Below, in pieces: positions 23,433 to 31,671 of a DNA stretch of 64,000 nt (positions are counted from its first letter, which is position 1; the number at the start of each line of letters is the position of its first letter). The translations under genes and the position numbers were made by a program. The notes beneath the pieces are model-generated. The model searched no databases and was not told the origin of the DNA. It worked only from the letters and a program-made list of their open reading frames with translations. The DNA comes from Rhodohalobacter sulfatireducens (lineage in GTDB: Bacteria; Bacteroidota; Rhodothermia; Balneolales; Balneolaceae): positions 62,001 to 126,000 of the forward strand of contig NZ_JAKLWS010000001.1 in the NCBI RefSeq assembly GCF_022012475.1. The letters are read 5' to 3'.

Positions 23433-24341
23433 ATGACGCAAATCGGCTCACATACCATTGAGCTAAAAAATGAAAAGAAAGTTTTCTTTCCTGAAAATGA
23501 CATTACCAAGGGTGAGTTAATTGAATATTATCACCGCATTTCTGATACCCTTTTGCCCTTTTTAAAGAGCCGGCCTCTTACGCTTGAACGATACCCGGAT
23601 GGAATCAATATAGAAGGATTTAATCAAAAGGAGATGCCGGACTATTTTCCCGATTGGATCGATTCCGTTTCGATCAGGAAAAAAGAGGACGGGACAATCC
23701 GGCAGGTTGAATGCAACAATGTTGAGACACTGGTTTATCTGGTAAATCAGGGTACCATCAGTCTGCATCCATGGCTGAGTACGACCCAAAACCTTTATAA
23801 ACCTAATAAGCTTGTGTTTGATCTGGACCCACCTGAGGGAAACTTCGAGATAGTTGTTAAGGGTGCAAACGCTCTTCGAAATCTTTTAGAAAATGAACTT
23901 GGACTGAATGCTTTTGTGATGACCACAGGTTCGAAAGGGCTTCATGTTTGTACCCCGATTTATACTGATCTGGAATTTGAGAAAACAAGACATTTTGCAA
24001 AACAAGCAGCTGATTTTTTGGCGAATCAATATGCAGACACATTTACCACCGAAACCCGAAAAAACAAGCGGAAGAACCGGTTGTTTATCGATTATCTTCG
24101 AAATGCCTATGCCCAAACATCGATTGCTCCTTACTCGGTGCGGGCAATAGAAGGTGCGCCTGTGGCCACACCCCTGGATTGGGATGAATTGAGTCGAAAT
24201 GATCTGCACGCTCAACGCTACACCATCAAAAATATCTTTAAGCGATTGAGCCGAAAAACGGATCCCTGGAAAGATTTTAAAAACCATGCATCGTCCCCTG
24301 TTCAAGCTTCGGATAGATTAAAAAAGCTGAAAGCCAATTAA
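23433..24341 (+). CDS. LigD-type primase-polymerase, stand-alone
   Basis: 302 residues, equal to the LigD polymerase domain alone (archaeo-eukaryotic primase fold). Motifs: KVFFPENDITKGELIEYY, RPLTLERYPDGI, NKLVFDLDPPEG (metal ligands D130 and D132), TTGSKGLHV (H171), FIDYLRN (D220) and SVRAIEGAPVATPLDWDEL. It fills gaps with ribo- or deoxynucleotides during end joining. The gene is translated together with the phosphoesterase upstream. Neither an ATP-dependent ligase domain nor Ku is found within the window, so the ligation partner must be elsewhere or different. Confidence 0.95.
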   Translation: MTQIGSHTIELKNEKKVFFPENDITKGELIEYYHRISDTLLPFLKSRPLTLERYPDGINIEGFNQKEMPDYFPDWIDSVSIRKKEDGTIRQVECNNVETLVYLVNQGTISLHPWLSTTQNLYKPNKLVFDLDPPEGNFEIVVKGANALRNLLENELGLNAFVMTTGSKGLHVCTPIYTDLEFEKTRHFAKQAADFLANQYADTFTTETRKNKRKNRLFIDYLRNAYAQTSIAPYSVRAIEGAPVATPLDWDELSRNDLHAQRYTIKNIFKRLSRKTDPWKDFKNHASSPVQASDRLKKLKAN

Positions 24342-24402
24342 CTTAATTCAAGGCCACAAACATACATTCATAGTACTTATTAATTCGATTGACATTTTTT
24401 AG

Positions 24403-27144
24403 ATGGATTCATCAGCATCATCAAAAAAACATTCCGAGAAAGAAAATCCATATTCTCAAAATGTAGATGAGGTTCTTCGGAGTTTTAAAACAGACCCTGA
24501 AAAGGGACTTTCGGACGATGAAGCAGAAAAAAGACTTGATACTTACGGCCGAAATCAGTTAAAAAAGCAGGAACAGAAAAGCCTTTTAGAAATCCTGATC
24601 GACCAGATAAACAATCCAATCGTTTATCTCTTAACGGCAGCCGCTGTCTTAGCCTTTGTATTTGGTGATATACCGGAGGGTATTGCCATTGTTGTTGTCC
24701 TGATTCTAAATACCATGATCGGCTTCTGGATGGAATTCCAGGCACGCAAAAGCATGAATGCCCTCCAGGAGATGGATAAGGTGATGGCCCATGTGTTCCG
24801 TGGAGGCGAGGATAAGGAGATTGATGCCGAACTTCTGGTACCCGGTGATATCCTTGAGCTGGAGGCCGGTGCATTGGTCCCCGCTGATGCACGGCTCATA
24901 GAAGCTTCTGAACTTTCTGTCGATGAATCACCTCTGACCGGGGAGTCTGTTCCCGTCTCGAAAGAGATCGATCCGCTTGAAGTGGAAACACAGGTTGCCG
25001 ATCAAAAAAATATGGTTTTTAAAGGGACAGCTGTCACAAATGGCCATGGTAAAGCAGTGATCGTTACAACCGGAATGGATACACAGATCGGAAACATCTC
25101 CGAAATGGTCAGCAAGGCTGAAAAAGAACAGATACCGCTAAACCGCAAACTGGAAACTCTCACAAAAAAACTGATATGGGTTACCGCAAGTCTTGCCACT
25201 GCTTTTTTCCTCGTGGGCTGGATGACAGGTAAAGAGCTCTATCAATTGGTACAGACAGCCATCGCGTGGACTATTGCTGCTATTCCCGAGGGACTGCCTA
25301 TCGTTGCAAGTATTGCCTTGGCTAAAGGGATGCTCAGGCTTGCCGACCACAATGTAATCGTCAAACAGCTCGCGGCCGTTGAAACCCTTGGCGAAACAAC
25401 AGTCATTTTTACCGACAAGACCGGTACTCTCACCGAAAACAGGCTCACATTGCAGATGGTGGAGTTCGACAATATGAAAGGTGAGGTAAAATGGGAAAAA
25501 GAAAAAAACCGGGCCGATATTGTTGCTTCGGAATTAGCTGAAAATAGATTGAAGAAAAATGATAAACGTCTCAAGCGGTTCTTTGAGATAGCTGTTCTTT
25601 GTAATGATGCAGAATTGAATCATGCGGAGAATGGAGAAAATGGGGAAGGTGATCCACTCGACATATCACTGCTGGAATTTGGAAAAACTTTTGATTCAGA
25701 CCGGTTCAATGAATTGCGGGAGATGGAGAGGATCCATGAAGAACCGTTCGACTCAGAGGACATGGTGATGGGTACCGTTTATGAAATTGACGGAAAAATT
25801 ATGTTGCTTTGCAAGGGAGCCGCAGAATCGATCGCACCGCGCTGCTCAAATACGTTTTCTGATGGATCTTTATCGGAATTTACGGATGAAGACAAGGAGA
25901 AATGGAATCACCGGAACCAGGAACTTTCCGAAGACGGATTGCGGGTCATCGCCTTCGCATTCCGGGAGCTGGAACAAAAACCAGCGGAAGATACCGATGT
26001 GGAGAAAGAACTTATGCAAGATCTGACGTTTCTCTGCCTGTCTGGATTCATTGATCCCCCCCGGGAAGAGGTAAAGGAGTCTGTGGCAACCTGTCAAAAA
26101 GCGGGAATCAAGGTAGAGATGGTAACCGGCGATCATCCCGGTACGGCACGAAATATTGCACGGGAAGTAAACGTGGCTGATGAAGAGTCCGATAAAGCCA
26201 TCCACGGAAGTGAATTACGGGAAGATGTTGATGAACACGACAGGAAGGAAGTTGTGAATACCCAGATTTTTGCAAGGGTAGATCCCGAACAGAAATTGAA
26301 GATCATCGAATATTACCAGCAAAATGGTGATATCGTAGCAATGACTGGAGATGGTGTCAACGATGCCCCAGCCCTGAAAAAAGCTGATATTGGAATCGCT
26401 ATGGGTGAACGCGGTACGCAGGTTGCCCAGGAGGTCTCGGACATGGTTTTAAAGAATGACGCCTTTTCATCGATTGTACAGGCGGTACGTGAAGGACGAA
26501 TCATTTTTGGTAACATCAGGAAGTTCATCATTTACCAGCTCTCCTATCACCTGTCCGAAATTCTAATTATAGCGGGAGTCAGTTTTTCAGTTTTTGCACT
26601 TCCCCTCCTCCCGTTACAACTGCTCTTTCTGAATCTTCTTTCGGATGTATTTCCTGCGCTGGCACTCGGAATTGGTCAGGGAAATCCTAAAATCATGGAA
26701 CAGGATCCAAAAGATCCTGAAGAACCCATTATTAACCGAAATAACTGGATAATGATTGCCCTTTACGGATTGATTCTGACACTTTTTATTTCAGGGGCGT
26801 ACTTTTTTGCCCTTTTCTACTGGCATCTTTCAGAAGAGGTGTGCAACAATGTAGCCTTTTTCAGCCTGGCATTTGCCCAGCTTTGGCATGTTTTTGACAT
26901 GCGGGAAGCCAATGAACCGATCTTTAACAACCAGGTGACTCAAAACAGTTATGTCTGGGTAGCGGTTGTCTTCTGTGTGTCAGTGATTATCGCATCCTAC
27001 TTTATTCCTCAGACATACGATGTACTATCCTACCAGCAGATGGATCTAAGTACCTGGATCCTCATTGGCATCACGAGTGTACTCCCGATGATTACCATTC
27101 AATCTTTAAAAGAGATTACAAAGAATTCGAGATTCGAATTTTAA
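24403..27144 (+). CDS. P-type cation-transporting ATPase (Ca2+/SERCA-like group)
   Basis: 913 residues. All P-type marks are present: actuator loop TGES (DESPLTGESVPVSKE), phosphorylation site DKTGTLT with D338, nucleotide-binding KGAAE, TGDHPGTARNIA, and the hinge GDGVNDAPALKKADIGIAMG. The membrane motif AAIPEGLP before D338 and the ten helices place it with type II pumps (Ca2+, Na+/K+, or H+ transporting). The acidic N-terminus has no metal-binding HMA domain, unlike copper or zinc pumps. It pumps a cation, probably Ca2+, out of the cytosol. Confidence 0.93.
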   Translation: MDSSASSKKHSEKENPYSQNVDEVLRSFKTDPEKGLSDDEAEKRLDTYGRNQLKKQEQKSLLEILIDQINNPIVYLLTAAAVLAFVFGDIPEGIAIVVVLILNTMIGFWMEFQARKSMNALQEMDKVMAHVFRGGEDKEIDAELLVPGDILELEAGALVPADARLIEASELSVDESPLTGESVPVSKEIDPLEVETQVADQKNMVFKGTAVTNGHGKAVIVTTGMDTQIGNISEMVSKAEKEQIPLNRKLETLTKKLIWVTASLATAFFLVGWMTGKELYQLVQTAIAWTIAAIPEGLPIVASIALAKGMLRLADHNVIVKQLAAVETLGETTVIFTDKTGTLTENRLTLQMVEFDNMKGEVKWEKEKNRADIVASELAENRLKKNDKRLKRFFEIAVLCNDAELNHAENGENGEGDPLDISLLEFGKTFDSDRFNELREMERIHEEPFDSEDMVMGTVYEIDGKIMLLCKGAAESIAPRCSNTFSDGSLSEFTDEDKEKWNHRNQELSEDGLRVIAFAFRELEQKPAEDTDVEKELMQDLTFLCLSGFIDPPREEVKESVATCQKAGIKVEMVTGDHPGTARNIAREVNVADEESDKAIHGSELREDVDEHDRKEVVNTQIFARVDPEQKLKIIEYYQQNGDIVAMTGDGVNDAPALKKADIGIAMGERGTQVAQEVSDMVLKNDAFSSIVQAVREGRIIFGNIRKFIIYQLSYHLSEILIIAGVSFSVFALPLLPLQLLFLNLLSDVFPALALGIGQGNPKIMEQDPKDPEEPIINRNNWIMIALYGLILTLFISGAYFFALFYWHLSEEVCNNVAFFSLAFAQLWHVFDMREANEPIFNNQVTQNSYVWVAVVFCVSVIIASYFIPQTYDVLSYQQMDLSTWILIGITSVLPMITIQSLKEITKNSRFEF

Positions 27145-27434
27145 TGAACCCGACGAAATTATTGTCTAAACCAAACCCATCAGAAGATTCCACATAGATC
27201 GATTCTGAGGTAAGAAAGTTTTACAAAAAGAACGATGAAAATGTGCAAGTATGTAATATTGCCAATTTTATTGAGGATTATCAGCAGGTAAATTTTGAGT
27301 AGTAAATGTATAGTCTGGACTGCTATAAGTGTTTCATCTGTACTTCAAACTAGTTGATTAATCTTTTTACAGGAAAGGCCATTGTTTAACTGAACGGTTT
27401 ACATTTTGTAATTTTCATAAAATGAATCATCAAG

Positions 27435-28019
27435 ATGAAACGAATAATACCTGCGGTTTTTCTCTTATTCGCACTTTTCACCAACAGCTTTGGTCAATCT
27501 GAAACCTTGTTAAACGGTGACATTGATCACGGTGGATATGGAGGCTTAATCTCAAATTTCTCAGAAATCAATAACTCTTTTGGAGTTACAATTGGCGGTT
27601 ATGGCGCCTGGCTTATTGATCACACAGTTGCAATTGGTGGTGGTGGCCTTGGCCTTACCAACGACATTAAATTTGATGAAACTCCGGAGGGTGACCGTTA
27701 CATAAGTTTTGGGTATGGAGGTCTGTATTTCGGATATCTGCATAACTCCCAAGATATGCTTCATCTCACTGTAGAAACCTTTATTGGCAGTGGTGAAGTG
27801 AACCTGCGTTACAATTCAGACAATGAAGATTTGTTTGATGACGACCGGGTTTTTGTGATTGATCCAACCATCAATGTGGAACTGAATCTTACAAATTTTA
27901 TGAGAGTTACAATTGGGGTCGGTTATCGCTTTGTGAATGGTGTAAATCTCGAAATTTTAGATGATAAGGATCTAAGTTCACCTACATTTCGTTCAACTAT
28001 CCGGTTTGGCTCATTTTGA
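27435..28019 (+). CDS. Exported outer-membrane beta-barrel protein
   Basis: 194 residues. A signal peptide (MKRIIPAVFLLFALFTNSFGQ) is followed by alternating hydrophobic/polar strands rich in Gly and Tyr (GGYGGLISNF, GVTIGGYGAWLI, YISFGYGGLYFGYLH, NFMRVTIGVGYRFVNG). It ends with a terminal beta-strand FRSTIRFGSF that carries the C-terminal Phe of outer-membrane barrels. Eight to ten strands are likely. No specific family assigned. Confidence 0.7.
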   Translation: MKRIIPAVFLLFALFTNSFGQSETLLNGDIDHGGYGGLISNFSEINNSFGVTIGGYGAWLIDHTVAIGGGGLGLTNDIKFDETPEGDRYISFGYGGLYFGYLHNSQDMLHLTVETFIGSGEVNLRYNSDNEDLFDDDRVFVIDPTINVELNLTNFMRVTIGVGYRFVNGVNLEILDDKDLSSPTFRSTIRFGSF

Positions 28020-28080
28020 TTATCTTACTTTCTAAGGTCGTCCAGTCCTGTTTTACGAAATAAAATGTCCCATTTTCTAT

Positions 28081-28431
28081 ATGAATATAGAAGAATTTCG
28101 TGATTTCTGTCTTTCATTTAATCGTGTATCTGAAGAATTCCCTTTTGATGAAAACACACTTGTATTCAAAGTGATGGGAAAGATGTTTGCTCTGTGTGAT
28201 GTGGATGAGTTTGAAAGCATCAATCTAAAATGCGATCCCTCAATTGCAATGCAGCTTCGCGAGGAGTACCCCGGAATTGTGATTCCTGGTTATCATATGA
28301 ATAAAAGACACTGGAATACAATCGTAATGGAGAATAATATACCGGATCAAACAATTCAGAAATGGATTTCAAATTCATATGACCTGGTTGTTGCTAACCT
28401 GCCGAAGAAGGATCGTATGAATCTACACTGA
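28081..28431 (+). CDS. MmcQ/YjbR family protein
   Basis: 116 residues, the usual length. Family motifs are MNIEEFRDFCLSFNRVSEEFPFDE, a conserved hydrophobic VFKVMGKMFAL strand, LKCDPSIAMQLREEYPGI, GYHMNKRHWNTI and WISNSYDLVVANLPKK in parts. YjbR proteins have a DNA-binding-like double-wing fold; function is unknown. Separate cistron between the barrel protein and the ZIP transporter. Confidence 0.9.
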   Translation: MNIEEFRDFCLSFNRVSEEFPFDENTLVFKVMGKMFALCDVDEFESINLKCDPSIAMQLREEYPGIVIPGYHMNKRHWNTIVMENNIPDQTIQKWISNSYDLVVANLPKKDRMNLH

Positions 28432-28536
28432 GCTGATTAGAAACAAATTGTCTTCATCCAATTTATATTTTATCCATTCTAACTTATCCCTAATCTTCAG
28501 ATATTACTTAATTCTCTTTTATAACTAAGATTGTTC

Positions 28537-29418
28537 ATGAACCAAAATGGACCATCCCCAAAATCCGGGGATAACAGACTTCTCAACACTCTGTTTGCTT
28601 CTCTTTTGATTTTCGCAGTTATATTCAGTTCCTACTGGGTTGCAAATGATTTAGGATCAGGAGAGGTCAAAATATATCACGTATTTATAGCTGCCTTCAT
28701 TACTGCTGCCACTACAGGATTTGGGGCTATTCCATTTCTGTTCATCAAGAAAGTTGGAAGCCGTTGGTTGGGCTATGGCAATGCACTTGCGGCAGGTTTG
28801 ATGTTTGGGGCAAGTGTGAGCCTGGTATATGAGGGAGTTACAATTGCAAACAGCGAATTCTCTATCGTAAAAGTTGTTTTTGGATTAATTATTGGAGCTG
28901 CGTTGGTCTTCGCTTCTCATAAATATCTTGAATCTACAGATAAGGATTATTCCATAGGTGAAATTCAGGGAGCCAATGCATTAAAGATGTTGATGATCGT
29001 GGGCATTATGACCGTCCATTCCTTTGCGGAAGGTATTGGCGTAGGGGTCTCTTTCGGTGACAGTCCCTCTTTTGGCTCCATAATTTCTGTTGCAATCGCA
29101 ATTCATAATATTCCAGAGGGACTGGCAATCAGCCTGGTGTTGATTCCTCGCGGTGCTTCTATTCGAAGTGCTGCCTTGTGGAGTATCTTTAGCAGCCTCC
29201 CTCAACCAATTATGGCTGTTCCTGCATTTCTGTTCGTTCTCACATTTAAAACCTATCTTCCCATCGGCCTGGGCATAGCAGCAGGTGCAATGTTCTGGAT
29301 GGTTTTCAAAGATTTATTACCCGAGGCCAGGGATGAATTGAGTCCACAAAAAGTTTTCTTGATTACCACGTTTACAGCCGTTGCTATGATCCTCTTCCAG
29401 TTTCTCCTGGATGTCTGA
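28537..29418 (+). CDS. ZIP family metal transporter
   Basis: 293 residues from the ATG at 28537 (the TTG at 28531 only adds two codons). Eight membrane helices are visible. The transport motifs are HSFAEGIGVGVSFG in TM4 and HNIPEGLAISLVLIPRG in TM5, both with the H-x-x-x-E-G pattern that binds Zn2+ or Fe2+. The remaining helices show the ZIP pattern. The protein imports divalent metal into the cytosol. Its direction is opposite to the CDF exporter at 5.6 kb. Downstream gene is convergent. Confidence 0.92.
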   Translation: MNQNGPSPKSGDNRLLNTLFASLLIFAVIFSSYWVANDLGSGEVKIYHVFIAAFITAATTGFGAIPFLFIKKVGSRWLGYGNALAAGLMFGASVSLVYEGVTIANSEFSIVKVVFGLIIGAALVFASHKYLESTDKDYSIGEIQGANALKMLMIVGIMTVHSFAEGIGVGVSFGDSPSFGSIISVAIAIHNIPEGLAISLVLIPRGASIRSAALWSIFSSLPQPIMAVPAFLFVLTFKTYLPIGLGIAAGAMFWMVFKDLLPEARDELSPQKVFLITTFTAVAMILFQFLLDV

Positions 29419-29420
29419 TC

Positions 29421-30098
29421 TTAATTTTCGTCTCCGCCCAACAGCTCTTTAAACCTGTTTTCAAGTTGTTGGAGTAAACCACCTGTCACAGCTTCTTGAA
29501 TAGCCCGTTCTATCAGCGGCTCCAAAATTTGCTGCATGCTTTGTTTGAGAGTATTATTTCCATCTCGCCCGATACCCTCAAGCTCAATATTTTCAATATT
29601 TGCCTCAACCGTACGCTCCCGGTCAATCGTACTGCTAACCTGTACCGTTGCGTTTTCAACAAGCAGGTTTTCAATCACAACTACGGCATCATCCTCATCC
29701 GCCGACAGATCCATATTTTGATTCAAAGACCTGAGATTAATACCAAAACCCTGTTGCTCAAATAAGAGTCTCACCCCTGTAATCCGAATATTTTCAATCA
29801 GAATTGTATCTGAAAGCATAGATGCGAGGTCAATTTTTAATTGGATTTCGTCTAACTCTATTGCCGGCTGATCGCTGAACTGATCGGGATTGGAAACTGT
29901 AAATCCATAAATTTCGCTAGTTCCATTCCACATTGAAATATTCACATTACTGACCTCTACGGCAGTCTGAAATAACTCTCGCCCGTCTTCTTCAATCGCC
30001 GACTTTACAATGCCATCAATAGTAAAACTTAAGACAATAAAAGCTGCAGCTAATACAATGATAAACCCTGCAAATGTTTTCAATCCTTTATGCTTCAT
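29421..30098 (-). CDS. Short AsmA-like membrane-anchored protein
   Basis: 225 residues. N-terminal membrane helix (about residues 8-29), then a beta-rich domain with repeated IENIRITGVRLLFE / IENLLVENATVQV strands typical of AsmA/DUF748 proteins, and a helical C-terminus (MQQILEPLIERAIQEAVTGG). It resembles a shortened version of the protein at 16781-18391 in architecture. Function unknown; probably faces the periplasm. Convergent with the ZIP gene, only two bases apart. Confidence 0.6.
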   Translation of the reverse strand: MKHKGLKTFAGFIIVLAAAFIVLSFTIDGIVKSAIEEDGRELFQTAVEVSNVNISMWNGTSEIYGFTVSNPDQFSDQPAIELDEIQLKIDLASMLSDTILIENIRITGVRLLFEQQGFGINLRSLNQNMDLSADEDDAVVVIENLLVENATVQVSSTIDRERTVEANIENIELEGIGRDGNNTLKQSMQQILEPLIERAIQEAVTGGLLQQLENRFKELLGGDEN

Positions 30099-30249
30099 TT
30101 ATCCATTTTTTTAAGGTTGTTGATGAACAAAGAGTCAAAGTTCCAAAAAACTCTCCAAAAAATCAGACCCACATGTCATAATTTAATATTAAAGCCTTTT
30201 ATATCAATAGGTTGAATGAATTACGATAAAAAAATTTCTGCTTTAATAA

Positions 30250-30281
30250 TTGCTAAAACCCGATAAAACTTTATATATTTG
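30250..30281 (+). promoter_or_regulatory. Putative Bacteroidota-type promoter for leucine dehydrogenase
   Basis: TTG at 30250-30252 and TATATTTG at 30274-30281 match the -33 TTG / -7 TAnnTTTG consensus of Bacteroidota, with a 21-base gap. The motif sits 48 bases before the start at 30329. It was picked by eye and has no experimental support. Confidence 0.4.
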
Positions 30282-30328
30282 GAAGCGCTACCAAACGAAT
30301 ATTAACAAGCCTGTTTCTCAATTTTTCT

Positions 30329-31474
30329 ATGAATCAATCATTTACACTTTCTAACGATAAAGTGTTGTTGGATAAAGAGTATCCACTATTTTCCGAACTT
30401 ACAAACATGGAGCATGAACAGCTTGTATTTTGCTCTCGCCCAGAGGTCGGGTTGAAAGCAATTGTTGCGATACATGACACCACACTCGGGCCCGCTCTTG
30501 GCGGTACCCGAATGTGGCATTATCATTCAGAAGACGAAGCGATAAAAGACGTTTTGAGGCTCTCCCGCGGAATGACCTACAAAGCAGCTATTTCCGGCCT
30601 GAATTTCGGAGGAGGAAAAGCGGTAATCATCGGAGATTCCAGGACCGATAAAACCGAAGCGATGTTTCGCGCTTTTGGCAAATTCATCGACGGCCTGGCC
30701 GGCCGCTACATAACGGCCGAAGATGTTGGGATGACAGAGAGAGAAATGAGCTGGATCCACTTTGAAACAAATCACGTAACCGGAATACCAAAATCTCTTG
30801 GTGGTGGTGGTGACCCTTCACCTGTTACAGCTTATGGAGTGTATATGGGTATGAAAGCAGCGGCAAAAAGAGCCTATGGAAGTGATTCTCTTTCCGGCAA
30901 ACGTATCGGAATCCAGGGTGCGGGATCTGTTGCCACCCACCTTGCAAGATATCTGAAAAATGAAAATGCCACCCTTTTTGTCACAGACATTTTTAAGGAA
31001 AAAGCCCAAAAACTTGCCGATGAAACCGGGGCAAAATCAGTAACTCCCGATGACATCTATACTCTCGATCTCCATATTTTTAGTCCCTGCGCGTTGGGTG
31101 GGGTTATCAATAGCGACACCATACCACATCTTTCCTGCGATATCATTGCCGGCGGAGCCAATAATATTTTAGATGATGAAAAAAAACATGCCCGTATGCT
31201 GCAAGATAGAGAAATTCTCTTCACTCCCGATTATGTCATTAACGCCGGTGGGATCATCAACATTTCCACCGAGCTTCAAAATGAAGGATATAATGAAAAG
31301 CTCGCAATGGAAAGGACATCAGAAATCTATAATACGGTTTTAAAAATTTTTGAATATGCAGATACTCAAAATCTAACACCGGTTGAAGCATCCAACCTCT
31401 TAGCCGAAGATCGAATCCAAAAAGTTAGCAGCTTACAAAGTATCTACAAACCAAAACATACACATTCAACATGA
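30329..31474 (+). CDS. Leucine dehydrogenase-type Glu/Leu/Phe/Val dehydrogenase
   Basis: 381 residues, close to characterised leucine dehydrogenases. Key blocks: GPALGGTRMWHY, RGMTYKAAISGLNFGGGKAVI with catalytic Lys in MTYKAA (K85) and GGGKAV (K97), GRYITAEDVGMTEREM, GSVATHLARYL (NAD-binding), IFSPCALGGVINSDTI and GGANNILDDE. It reversibly deaminates branched-chain amino acids to 2-oxoacids with NAD+. A rho-independent terminator follows at 31532, so it is a monocistron. Together with gdhA the window holds two members of this superfamily. Confidence 0.93.
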   Translation: MNQSFTLSNDKVLLDKEYPLFSELTNMEHEQLVFCSRPEVGLKAIVAIHDTTLGPALGGTRMWHYHSEDEAIKDVLRLSRGMTYKAAISGLNFGGGKAVIIGDSRTDKTEAMFRAFGKFIDGLAGRYITAEDVGMTEREMSWIHFETNHVTGIPKSLGGGGDPSPVTAYGVYMGMKAAAKRAYGSDSLSGKRIGIQGAGSVATHLARYLKNENATLFVTDIFKEKAQKLADETGAKSVTPDDIYTLDLHIFSPCALGGVINSDTIPHLSCDIIAGGANNILDDEKKHARMLQDREILFTPDYVINAGGIINISTELQNEGYNEKLAMERTSEIYNTVLKIFEYADTQNLTPVEASNLLAEDRIQKVSSLQSIYKPKHTHST

Positions 31475-31531
31475 GTGGAAAGAGAGCTCTCGAAAATGAG
31501 CAGGTAAGAAACCCATAGCTCACCATACAAG

Positions 31532-31560
31532 GCAGCCCGGTAAAACGGGTTGCTTTTTTT
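31532..31560 (+). terminator. Rho-independent terminator after leucine dehydrogenase
   Basis: GCAGCCCG (31532-31539) pairs with CGGGTTGC (31546-31553) with one G-U, around a six-base loop. A run of seven T follows at 31554-31560. The position is 57 bases after the stop codon at 31474. Confidence 0.85.
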
Positions 31561-31671
31561 ATAGTAGCCAAATCCTCAAAGAGCTGGATGCCGAAAATAC
31601 CAATTCACCAATAACCGCACTATATTCTGGTACACCAAAACATCTTATTTAAACACCCTTCTCAAGATAAA

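Noticed and set aside
24403-27144. Copper- or zinc-exporting P1B ATPase
   Set aside because: No CPx motif and no N-terminal HMA domain; the PEGLP helix and SERCA-like hinge place it in the type II pumps.
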